Source of the DNA: an uncultured Ruminococcus sp.
GTDB lineage: Bacteria; Bacillota; Clostridia; Oscillospirales; Ruminococcaceae
NCBI GenBank assembly: GCA_947174965.1
Contig: CAMWKY010000005.1
Span: forward strand, 1 to 20,244
Reading direction: 5' to 3'
DNA length: 20,244 nucleotides
Part shown: positions 4,929 through 12,598 of the stretch, one piece after another
Numbering within the stretch: position 1 is the first letter of the stretch
Layout of the letters: every line of letters starts with the position of its first letter
Notes under the pieces: model-generated
The model's database searches: none
Told to the model about the DNA's origin: nothing
The model's input: only the letters and a program-made list of their open reading frames with translations
Position numbers and translations under genes: made by a program

Positions 4929-7351
4929 GTTCCGTTTCCGCCACCGTTATTGTTTCCATACCAGTACCAGAAACCGTCTGTACCCCATTCGCCATTTACG
5001 AATGGCTCATACCACTGCCATGTTGAACCGCCGTCAATCCATGCGCCGTTGCCGCCATTGTTATACCACTCCCATACACCGTTGTGATAGTCGCCGTACC
5101 AACGCCATACACCATTTACATAGTCGCCGTTTACACCCTCATTATAATAGATGAAAGTTCCGTCAACATAATCACCTTGTGGCTCTGTTGGTTCTTGAGT
5201 TGTCGGCTCTTGTGTTTCAGTTGTCTGTTGTTCAGGGAATCCTTCTACCTGCTCAAATGCTGCACGAATGTCACCGCCTGCTGTACATACTGCTGTAGAA
5301 TCTGCAAAATTAAAGGTATATGTGCCAATAGTTGCTTTCTTTGAGTTGTTAAGGTTAGTGAGCTGAACTGTAACGCTTACGTCCTCACCTGAACCGATAA
5401 TATTTTGAGTATATGATGACATTATAGGACAGTATATATGTGTTGAATCCTGAATGTTCATAGTACCGTCTTCGTTCTTGAACATAAATCCGATAACGAA
5501 ACGTCCGTCAGCATCAGCCGGTAAGTCAATCTGGAATGGTACTTCACCGTCAGGCTTTTTGCCATTACTTACATAGAAAGTGATTGTTGTACCAACTTCA
5601 ACTTTTTCGTTTTCTTCAATGGACTGCTTTACAACCTTGCCTTCATCTTCATAAGATGCTATAGGCTGAGGGTCAACCTTAAGACCTTTATATCCTGCAA
5701 GCATTGATGCGTCATCAATTGTCATGCCAACCCAGTTGTCAATTTTAATCTGTCCTGCTTCCTGACCCATACTTACATAAACAATAACAGTTGAATCAAT
5801 GTGCGCTTTCTGTCCTGCTTCAGGCTCTGTCTTGATAACTTTACCTTTTTCTACTTCTGTACTTGGTGTATTCTTGATTTCAGCTTTAAGGTGGAATTGT
5901 TCAAGAATATCCTGTGCAAGCTGTGAATTTTTTTCCGTTACATCAGGTACTTCTACAGTTTCCATGCCCTTGCTTATCTTTACTTTAACGGTATCACCTT
6001 TCTTGAACTCTGTACCCGGCTCTAAATCCTGATAAATAATGACACCTGCTTCTGCTTCGTCAAATTCCTGTCCGTCCTCCTGAAATCTGATGTTATTTCC
6101 ATACGCACTTTGAGCGTCCTGGAAATCCATACCAACAACATCAGGCATTCTCCAGTCATTTGTCTGGGTTGTATTTGAAATCATATCCGAAAGAAGCATT
6201 GAAATGACAATAACTCCGACAATGATAACTACAACCACAACTGCTGTAAGAACAGGAACAGCAAGTGATGAGCGTTCCTCTCCCTCATCGTCATCATCAT
6301 CATCTTCATCATCATAATCATCATCATTATAATAATCATCATTTGCATAGGCATCAGCATAAGGCTGATTGGAATTGCCATAATAACTGCCATTTCTGTC
6401 AGGTGCATATACATTCTGTCTTTCCTGCACTGGCTCGGCATACTCATTTCCTGCCTGCCCTACATATACAGTATCTGCATCATCATCTGTGCCTTCCTCC
6501 TGATAATAGCCGAAAACTATATTCGGATTATCCTTGAAATCCATAATATCAGAAATCATTTCGTCTGTATTCTGGTATCTGTCAGCAGGAGCTTTTTCCA
6601 TAGCTCTAAGTACGATTTCTTCCAGTCCGTCAGGAATATCAGGATTAATAGCTCTTGGACGTTCCGGAATATCGTGCATATGCATCACTGCAATTGCTAC
6701 GGGATTATCACTGTCAAAAGGTTTCTGCCCTGTAAGCATTTCATACATCATTGCGCCGACTGAATAGATGTCGCTTTTCTGGTCTGTAACGTCACCGCCC
6801 GCCTGTTCCGGACTGATATAGTGAACACTGCCAATAGCCTGGTCTGTAGCAGTCTTGCCTTCTTCACGGGCAAATTTTGCGATACCAAAGTCCATGACTT
6901 TGATAGTACCGTCGCTGAACATCATTATATTCTGCGGTTTTATATCCCTGTGTACAATGCCCTTATCATGAGCGTGCTGTAATGCACGGAGAATCTGTAT
7001 CACAAAATGTACAGTATCTTTCCATGTAAGCACCTGTTCTTCCTCAATATACTCTTTAAGAGTAATTCCCTCAATATATTCCATTACAATATATTGTAGC
7101 TGGTCAGAAAATCCGACATCATAAATCTTTACAATATTCGGGTGAGAGAGAACTGCAATTGCCTTTGATTCATTTCTGAAACGGCGCAGAAATTCTTCAT
7201 TCTCTGCATACTCCTTTTTGAGAATTTTGATAGCAACAGGCTTATTGTCAATAACATCTGCACCCTTATAGACTTCAGCCATTCCGCCAACGCCTATGAG
7301 TTCAGTTATCTCATATCTGCCATCAAGTTTTTTTCCAATGTACTTGTCCAT
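4922..7351 (-). CDS. prkC: PASTA-domain Ser/Thr protein kinase PrkC with an unusual aromatic C-terminal tail
   Basis: The 809-residue membrane kinase senses peptidoglycan or lipid II fragments outside the cell and phosphorylates targets inside. The kinase domain (about 13-270) has the glycine loop GVGGMAEVYKG, Lys42, HRDIKPQN (134-141), DFG (154-156) and a GSVHYISPEQ activation segment. An Asp-rich juxtamembrane stretch (337-359) precedes one membrane helix (363-388). Three PASTA domains follow (about 400-462, 463-529, 535-596). Next come a beta-rich region (603-706), a Thr/Pro/Glu linker (708-725) and an 84-residue tail rich in Trp, Tyr, Gly and Asn (726-809). That tail is not part of standard PrkC, which usually has about 650 residues. 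AAGGAAGGG gives the ribosome site. prpC lies just upstream and encodes the opposing phosphatase. Confidence 0.95.
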   Translation of the reverse strand: MDKYIGKKLDGRYEITELIGVGGMAEVYKGADVIDNKPVAIKILKKEYAENEEFLRRFRNESKAIAVLSHPNIVKIYDVGFSDQLQYIVMEYIEGITLKEYIEEEQVLTWKDTVHFVIQILRALQHAHDKGIVHRDIKPQNIMMFSDGTIKVMDFGIAKFAREEGKTATDQAIGSVHYISPEQAGGDVTDQKSDIYSVGAMMYEMLTGQKPFDSDNPVAIAVMHMHDIPERPRAINPDIPDGLEEIVLRAMEKAPADRYQNTDEMISDIMDFKDNPNIVFGYYQEEGTDDDADTVYVGQAGNEYAEPVQERQNVYAPDRNGSYYGNSNQPYADAYANDDYYNDDDYDDEDDDDDDEGEERSSLAVPVLTAVVVVVIIVGVIVISMLLSDMISNTTQTNDWRMPDVVGMDFQDAQSAYGNNIRFQEDGQEFDEAEAGVIIYQDLEPGTEFKKGDTVKVKISKGMETVEVPDVTEKNSQLAQDILEQFHLKAEIKNTPSTEVEKGKVIKTEPEAGQKAHIDSTVIVYVSMGQEAGQIKIDNWVGMTIDDASMLAGYKGLKVDPQPIASYEDEGKVVKQSIEENEKVEVGTTITFYVSNGKKPDGEVPFQIDLPADADGRFVIGFMFKNEDGTMNIQDSTHIYCPIMSSYTQNIIGSGEDVSVTVQLTNLNNSKKATIGTYTFNFADSTAVCTAGGDIRAAFEQVEGFPEQQTTETQEPTTQEPTEPQGDYVDGTFIYYNEGVNGDYVNGVWRWYGDYHNGVWEWYNNGGNGAWIDGGSTWQWYEPFVNGEWGTDGFWYWYGNNNGGGNGTW
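4925..5176 (-). other. region encoding the Trp/Tyr/Gly/Asn-rich repeat tail of PrkC (residues 726-809)
   Basis: The tail holds 11 Trp and 10 Tyr in 84 residues. N-G-x-W recurs at residues 746, 757, 768, 786 and 806, the first three exactly 11 residues apart, with related D-G-x-F and D-G-F-W copies at 730 and 792. W-x-W-Y recurs at 749, 760, 778 and 795. It follows a Thr/Pro/Glu linker, as a separate extracellular module would. Clusters of exposed aromatics are typical of glycan binding, but I know of no named family that fits. Confidence 0.7.
6285..6342 (+). repeat. TCA/GAT trinucleotide tract inside prkC
   Basis: This stretch is nearly all TCA/TCG/TAA triplets on the plus strand, read as GAT/GAC/TAT codons on the minus strand. 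It encodes the Asp/Tyr-rich juxtamembrane segment of PrkC. Such tracts can gain or lose triplets by slippage without breaking the frame. Confidence 0.7.
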
Positions 7352-7397
7352 TGCTTTTCCCTTCCTTTTAAGTTTATTTTAATTAACAGCAAAAATA

Positions 7398-8129
7398 TTA
7401 TTCATTAGAGATATATGCAATTGTAACATTATCTCTACCGCCTTTATCAAGTGAAAGACTGATAAGAGCGTCTACAGTATCATCAAAACTATTTTCAGAA
7501 ATAACACCAAATATTTCATCATCACTGCAATAGCCTGACAAACCGTCCGAACAGAGAAGAAGATTTATTTTGTCATCATAGGTGAGAATAAATGTATCAG
7601 TAAGCACCGTTTTATCAACTCCGACTGCTCTTGTAAGCATATGTCTTTTCGGGTGATTCTGCATTTCTTCCTCTGTAATTTCTCCCTGCTCATAAAGCAT
7701 AGTTGCAACGTTATGGTCTGATGTAACCTGATATATTCCCGACTCCTTAACAACAACATATGCACGGCTGTCGCCTACATTTGCAATAAATGCCGCATCT
7801 GAATTTACAAAAGCCGCCACACAAGTTGTACCCATGCCAAAATTTGTAAAATCCATTTTGGCTTTTGTGTAAATCACTGAATTAGCTGCTGAAACCGAAG
7901 AAATCAGCAGTTTTCGTATTCCGTCATTGTCAAGTTCATCATTATAACCGTCTTTGAATCGTTGGAAAAATTCTCTTATGGCAATTTCACTTGCATCTTT
8001 TCCCGCTCGTTCACCGCCCATTCCGTCACATACAACAGCAAGAACATTTCTGCCGAAATATTCACATCTGACTGTATCCTGATTTTCTTCACGTTTCAAT
8101 CCTATATTTGTATCAAATCTGAACTTCAT
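7398..8129 (-). CDS. prpC: PP2C-type Ser/Thr protein phosphatase PrpC (Stp)
   Basis: The 243-residue cytosolic metal-dependent phosphatase removes phosphate from PrkC and its substrates. PP2C motifs are in order: REENQD (13-18), VCDGMGG with metal-ligand Asp35, GDSRAYV with Asp120, TSDHN (137-140 region), HMLTRAVG, LLCSDGL with Asp195, and GGRDNVT with Asp233. Length is usual for bacterial PrpC/Stp. GGAGGTG precedes the ATG. It lies 24 bases after rlmN and 46 bases before prkC, the conserved phosphatase-kinase pair. Confidence 0.95.
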   Translation of the reverse strand: MKFRFDTNIGLKREENQDTVRCEYFGRNVLAVVCDGMGGERAGKDASEIAIREFFQRFKDGYNDELDNDGIRKLLISSVSAANSVIYTKAKMDFTNFGMGTTCVAAFVNSDAAFIANVGDSRAYVVVKESGIYQVTSDHNVATMLYEQGEITEEEMQNHPKRHMLTRAVGVDKTVLTDTFILTYDDKINLLLCSDGLSGYCSDDEIFGVISENSFDDTVDALISLSLDKGGRDNVTIAYISNE

Positions 8130-8153
8130 TTACTCACACCTCCACTCACATTT

Positions 8154-9182
8154 TTATTTTAATGCATCTCTCCTCAACTGACCACAGGCTGCCTCTATAT
8201 CACTTCCAAGAGTTCGTCTCACTGTTGCATTTATCCCACGTTTTTCAAGTCGTCCTGCAAATTCAGCTACAGCATTTTTTGCAGTCCTGTAGTTTCTTTC
8301 CTTTACCTTGTTCACTGGAATAAGATTGACATGGCAGTTAATTCCACGAAGTAAATCAGCAAGCTTGTCTGCATCTTTATCAGACGAATTTACATTGTCA
8401 ATTACTGCATATTCAAATGTTATCCGCCGTCCTGTTTCAGCAATATAATATTTGCAGGCTTTTACAAGCTCATCTATATTATATGCACAATTGACAGGCA
8501 TTATTTCACTCCTTGCAGAATTATCTGCACTATGGAGAGAAATACATAGCGTAAGACCAAGTTTCAGCCCAGCAAGTTCATAAATCTTCGGAACTAATCC
8601 GCAGGTTGAAAGCGAAACATGACGCAAACTGAAATTATTTCCGTCCTTATGGGAAAGAATATTCAGAAACTTCATGACATTATCAAAATTATCAAGCGGT
8701 TCACCTATGCCCATAAGTACAAGGTTGGAAATCTTTACACCTGAATTTTTCTCCGTCTCATAAATCTGCATGAGCATTTCCGATGGTTCAAGATTCCTCA
8801 CAAATCCCGCAATAGCCGACGCACAAAATCTACAGCCCATTTTACAGCCCACTTGTGTTGATATGCAGAGACTGTTTCCATAGTGGTATTGCATCAGAAC
8901 AGTCTCAACAAAATTGCCATCATGAAGTCTATAAAGATATTTTACCGTATTATCTATGCAAGATGCAAGTCTTTTCTGCATAAATAGTCCATTTATACAA
9001 AAATTTTCTTTCAGACACTCTCTTAATTGGATAGAAATATCAGTCATTTTGTCAAAATCAAGTACTCTTTTGACGTGAAGCCATTGGAATATTTGTTTTG
9101 CCCTGAATTTTTTCTCACCCATTTTCTCAAGTGCCGATTGCAATTCCTGCAAATCAAGACTTAATATGTCAGTTTTTTCCAA
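8154..9182 (-). CDS. rlmN: 23S rRNA/tRNA adenine C2-methyltransferase RlmN (radical SAM)
   Basis: RlmN methylates carbon 2 of A2503 in 23S rRNA, and A37 of some tRNAs, by a dual-cysteine radical SAM mechanism. In the longest frame (345 residues) the cluster cysteines are C116-x3-C120-x2-C123 in CKMGCRFCAS. MGIGEPLDN (160-168) is the GEP motif, and AACGQL carries the second catalytic cysteine, C336. The longest frame starts at a GTG at 9191 that overlaps GAGGTG (9189-9194). A TTG at 9182 sits six bases after that ribosome site and is the better start, giving 342 residues. The gene follows rsmB closely, as in B. subtilis. Confidence 0.94.
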   Translation of the reverse strand: MEKTDILSLDLQELQSALEKMGEKKFRAKQIFQWLHVKRVLDFDKMTDISIQLRECLKENFCINGLFMQKRLASCIDNTVKYLYRLHDGNFVETVLMQYHYGNSLCISTQVGCKMGCRFCASAIAGFVRNLEPSEMLMQIYETEKNSGVKISNLVLMGIGEPLDNFDNVMKFLNILSHKDGNNFSLRHVSLSTCGLVPKIYELAGLKLGLTLCISLHSADNSARSEIMPVNCAYNIDELVKACKYYIAETGRRITFEYAVIDNVNSSDKDADKLADLLRGINCHVNLIPVNKVKERNYRTAKNAVAEFAGRLEKRGINATVRRTLGSDIEAACGQLRRDALK

Positions 9183-9200
9183 TGGTTTCACCTCTTTAAG

Positions 9201-10505
9201 TTAATATTTTTTCCTGAATTTTGCAATGAAGAATCCGTCACTACCCTTTAATCTGAACGGAAAAAGTGTAACAGGATTTTCATGTATAATATCGCAGATT
9301 ACTGGCATTTCCGCAAGCTCAATTTCAGGGTGATTTTCAAGAAGTCTCTGCACAACATCATCATTTTCCGCTTTTCTCACCGTGCAGGTGGAATATACCA
9401 TCTCTCCGCCGACAGCAAGGTATTTCAGGGCGTTTTCAGCGATATTATACTGAATATCAGGCAGATTATCAAAATCGGACAGATTCTTGTACTTGATTTC
9501 AGGCTTGTTGCGGATTACACCAAGTCCCGAACATGGAACATCACAAAGAATTTTCGTATACTTCGGCAAATCGGGATTGAACTTTGTTGCATCACCTGTT
9601 TTTGCCGTAATATTGGCAAGTCCAAGCCGTTTAGCACCGTCACGTATAAGTCCTACACGCTTTTCATGCAAATCAAAAGCGTGTATTTCGCCCTTGCCGT
9701 TCATCATCTCTGCCATTGTGAAAGTTTTTCCGCCGGGAGCAGAACATATATCAAGTACAATGTCATTTTCAGTTGGATTCAGTGCCATACAACATACTTG
9801 TGATGCAATGCCCTGAACATGAAAAAATCCCGATTTAAAAGCATCTGTATTTATTATATTGCCCGACTTCACTCTATAGCATAAATTATCAGATGATGTT
9901 ATTTCAAACTTTTCAAGCGATTTTCTTAACTGTTCATCTGTACATTTCAGCGGATTTCTGCGTATATTGACAGCATCTTCTGCTTTCATGGAAAAATCAA
10001 GAAAAAGCACTGCTGTATCCATATCATAATCGTTGACAAGATTTTCAACAAGTGGAACAGGAACAGAATATCTTATTGAAATTTCCTTGATACCTCCGCT
10101 GTTGCACTCAAATTTTTTGCCGTCCCTTATAAAATTTCTCAATACAGCATTTACCATTCCGCTTGCACTTGTCTTTCTGAACTGCTTTGCAAGTGCCACA
10201 CTTTCATTGACCGCCGCATTATCAGGTATACCGTCCATAAACAAAAGCTGATAAATTCCGCATCTTAATATAGTTACAACTATGCTGTCCATTTTTTCCA
10301 ATGGTCGTGAGCAGTATTTTGCTAAAATATAGTCAAGAGAAATTTTCCGCTGAATAACTCCATAATAAATTGCCGTACAAAGTTTTTTTTCTTGTGAATC
10401 AAGGTCGGATTTTTCAAGTCCGCTGTTAAGCTGAATATTTGAATAACTGACGTCCCTGAAAGTCTTGTCAAGGAGTTTTGCCGCAAGATAACGTGGATTT
10501 GTCAT
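9201..10505 (-). CDS. rsmB: 16S rRNA m5C967 methyltransferase RsmB
   Basis: The 434-residue enzyme methylates carbon 5 of C967 in 16S rRNA. An N-terminal NusB-like RNA-binding domain (about 1-135) precedes a Rossmann methyltransferase domain (about 230-434). The SAM motif DICSAPGGKT is at 252-261. The two catalytic cysteines of RNA m5C enzymes are C325 in VPCSG and C374 in STCT. Its ATG overlaps the stop of the zinc peptidase gene as ATGA (10502-10505). It differs from the Bacillus cluster only in having that peptidase gene between it and fmt. Confidence 0.94.
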   Translation of the reverse strand: MTNPRYLAAKLLDKTFRDVSYSNIQLNSGLEKSDLDSQEKKLCTAIYYGVIQRKISLDYILAKYCSRPLEKMDSIVVTILRCGIYQLLFMDGIPDNAAVNESVALAKQFRKTSASGMVNAVLRNFIRDGKKFECNSGGIKEISIRYSVPVPLVENLVNDYDMDTAVLFLDFSMKAEDAVNIRRNPLKCTDEQLRKSLEKFEITSSDNLCYRVKSGNIINTDAFKSGFFHVQGIASQVCCMALNPTENDIVLDICSAPGGKTFTMAEMMNGKGEIHAFDLHEKRVGLIRDGAKRLGLANITAKTGDATKFNPDLPKYTKILCDVPCSGLGVIRNKPEIKYKNLSDFDNLPDIQYNIAENALKYLAVGGEMVYSTCTVRKAENDDVVQRLLENHPEIELAEMPVICDIIHENPVTLFPFRLKGSDGFFIAKFRKKY

Positions 10506-11170
10506 CTTCTGTTTGCCCTCGCAAGAAGTCGGAGAAGCTGCATAATAGATGTAACAAGTGCTGTTACATAGGTCATTGCTGCGGCTGTAAGAACTTTTTT
10601 AGCCTGAGAAATCTCATTTACTTCAAGTATTCTGTTATTTTCAAGTGTTTTCAATGCTCTGTCACTTGCGTTGAACTCTGTCGGGAGTGTGACAAGCTGA
10701 AACACAACCACAGCACCAAACATTGCAATACCTATATAAATAAGTGACGGAAACAAGTCAAAGATAATCATACCTATAACAAAAACAATATACCACAATT
10801 TTGAGCATACATTTACAGCAGGAACTATTGCTGAACGTATCTCAATCGGCTTATAGTGTTCAGCGTGCTGACAAGCATGACCACATTCATGAGCTGCTAC
10901 ACCAATCGCCGCAACAGATGTTTTTCCGTAAACTGAATCAGAAAGACGGATAACATTTTCCTTTGGTGAAAAATGGTCTGTAAGATTTCCTGAAATACGC
11001 TCAATTCTTATGTGCTGTAAACCGTTGCTGTCAAGAATCTGCCGTGCAACACGCTCCGCAGTAAGTCCACGTGCATTATTTACAGAACTATATTTCTTGA
11101 AAGTGCCTGAAACGTTTAATTGTGCAATGATTGGAAGTCCAATCATAATTAAAACAAAAATCAATTCCAT
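10502..11170 (-). CDS. membrane zinc metallopeptidase, YugP family
   Basis: This 222-residue protein carries the gluzincin motif H94-E-C-G-H98 with a further His at 102. Four hydrophobic segments lie at about 1-18, 118-140, 142-163 and 197-217. This architecture matches the Firmicute YugP-type neutral zinc peptidases (Zn_peptidase_2, PF04298), whose substrates are unknown. AAAGGAG lies seven bases before the ATG. It is 14 bases downstream of fmt and overlaps rsmB by four bases, so it is fully embedded in the operon. Bacillus lacks it at this point; clostridia often carry it near def/fmt. A role in membrane-protein quality control is only inference. Confidence 0.88.
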   Translation of the reverse strand: MELIFVLIMIGLPIIAQLNVSGTFKKYSSVNNARGLTAERVARQILDSNGLQHIRIERISGNLTDHFSPKENVIRLSDSVYGKTSVAAIGVAAHECGHACQHAEHYKPIEIRSAIVPAVNVCSKLWYIVFVIGMIIFDLFPSLIYIGIAMFGAVVVFQLVTLPTEFNASDRALKTLENNRILEVNEISQAKKVLTAAAMTYVTALVTSIMQLLRLLARANRR

Positions 11171-11184
11171 AAAAAACTACTCCT

Positions 11185-12114
11185 TTAATCAAGTTTTTCG
11201 CCTTTTGTCAATTTTCGTCCACGAAGAAAATCAACAGTTTTCATACGTTTACTGCCCTCTAACTGAATTTCGTTAAAAACAATAACTTTATCACTACAGC
11301 TTACACCAAATTTTTCCGTATCAGCTATAGTGCCTGATTCTGTGAGAGTGATATTGTCCGCAATTTCAGATGAAAATACTTTCAGTCTTTTTCCGCTGAG
11401 TGTTGTAAATCCTGTTACACCTCTGATTATATTGTGAACTTCCTCCGCTGACTTTGTAAAATCAAGACGGCTCATTTCTTTTCTAATCATAGGTGAATAA
11501 CAGCTTTGTGAATCGTCCTGTTTTTCGGGGTTAAGCGAATTATTTTCAAGTCCTGCAATAGTTTCCATGAGAACATCTCCGCCGATTTCAGAAAGTTGGC
11601 TGTATAATTCAGAATATGTCTCATTTTCGCCAATCTTTACAGCTTTCTTTATAAGCATATCGCCTGTATCAAGTCCCTCACTCATCTGCATGGAAGTTAC
11701 ACCTGTTTCCTTTTCGCCATTCAGTAAAACCCAGTTTATCGGAGCAGCTCCTCTGTATTTCGGCAAAAGTGATGCATGAATATTGATACAGCCATATTCT
11801 GGCAACTCAAGAACTTCTTTCGGCAGAATCTGTCCATAAGCTGTAACAACAATAAGGTCGGGTGAAATATCATGCAGAATTTTCAGCGAATTTTCAGCGT
11901 CCTCACCTTTTCTAAGCGACAAAGGCTGATATACAGGAATATTATATTCAAGTGCCGTTGCTTTGACAGGTGTAGGAATCATCTTATACCCTCTGCCCTT
12001 TGGCTTATCAGGTTGAGTGAATACCGCTGAAACATCGTGAACACTTTCAGCAAGCTTTTTCAGACAAGGCACGGCAAAATCAGGAGTTCCCATAAAAACT
12101 ATTTTCAAAATCAT
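11185..12114 (-). CDS. fmt: methionyl-tRNA formyltransferase
   Basis: Fmt formylates initiator Met-tRNA with 10-formyltetrahydrofolate, making the substrate for translation initiation. The 309-residue product starts MILKIVFMGTPDFAVP. The catalytic core has N111 and H113 followed by SLLPKYRG (115-122), and Asp149 in GLDTGDM. The C-terminal OB-like tRNA-binding domain begins near 205, including GFTTLSGKRLK. Size is typical. Its ATG overlaps the def stop as ATGA (12111-12114), coupling the formylase with the deformylase that removes the group later. Confidence 0.95.
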   Translation of the reverse strand: MILKIVFMGTPDFAVPCLKKLAESVHDVSAVFTQPDKPKGRGYKMIPTPVKATALEYNIPVYQPLSLRKGEDAENSLKILHDISPDLIVVTAYGQILPKEVLELPEYGCINIHASLLPKYRGAAPINWVLLNGEKETGVTSMQMSEGLDTGDMLIKKAVKIGENETYSELYSQLSEIGGDVLMETIAGLENNSLNPEKQDDSQSCYSPMIRKEMSRLDFTKSAEEVHNIIRGVTGFTTLSGKRLKVFSSEIADNITLTESGTIADTEKFGVSCSDKVIVFNEIQLEGSKRMKTVDFLRGRKLTKGEKLD

Positions 12115-12572
12115 TCCTCCTCGGGTACAAAAAATTCCTCAACAAATTCAGTAAAAACATGACCGTCAAGGTGGTCATTTTCGTGACTTGTGCATTGTGC
12201 GGCAAGTTCTGTAAAATCCTTTTCAAACCAGTTGCCGTTTCTGTCCTGCGCTTTCAGACGGACTTTCATAGGTCTTGTAACATATCCCCACACATTAGGG
12301 CATGAGAGACAACCCTCCTGCACACGCTGTTTACCCTCTTTCAGTATGATTTCAGGATTTATCGCCTCAACGTTTCCTTCATCAAGGTGCATTATAAAAA
12401 TTCGTCTGCAAATTCCAATCTGTGGTGCGGCAAGTCCTACACCCTGCGCCTTGTCAAGAGTTTCATGCATATCATCTAAAAGTACAGCAAGTTTTTTGTC
12501 AAATTTTTCAACAGGCTTGCAAACCTTATGAAGCATTTCATCTTTATCATTTAAAATTTTTCTAAGTGCCAT
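12111..12572 (-). CDS. def: peptide deformylase
   Basis: This 153-residue metallohydrolase removes the N-formyl group from nascent proteins. The three family motifs are present: GVGLAAPQ (44-51), EGCLS (86-90) with metal-ligand Cys88, and HENDH (130-134) with ligands His130 and His134 and catalytic Glu131. The residue before HEnDH is Ser, where Gln is more common. The short length fits the compact class found in clostridia and Gram-negatives. AAGGAT lies upstream of the ATG. The gene sits between priA and fmt, as in Bacillus. Confidence 0.95.
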   Translation of the reverse strand: MALRKILNDKDEMLHKVCKPVEKFDKKLAVLLDDMHETLDKAQGVGLAAPQIGICRRIFIMHLDEGNVEAINPEIILKEGKQRVQEGCLSCPNVWGYVTRPMKVRLKAQDRNGNWFEKDFTELAAQCTSHENDHLDGHVFTEFVEEFFVPEEE

Positions 12573-12598
12573 AATTAATTTATCCTTTTACTATAAAG

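Noticed and set aside
6285..6342. Triplet tract considered as a CRISPR or other spaced repeat array
   Set aside because: The unit is a 3-base codon run inside a coding region, without repeat-spacer structure. No CRISPR array is seen anywhere in the window.
6265..6537. Plus-strand frame rich in His, suggesting a metal-binding protein
   Set aside because: The His run is simply the reverse read of GAT/GAC Asp codons in prkC.
9282..9803. Plus-strand open frame of 173 codons opposite rsmB
   Set aside because: The opposite strand carries all RsmB motifs including both catalytic cysteines. This frame has no start signal or recognisable domain.
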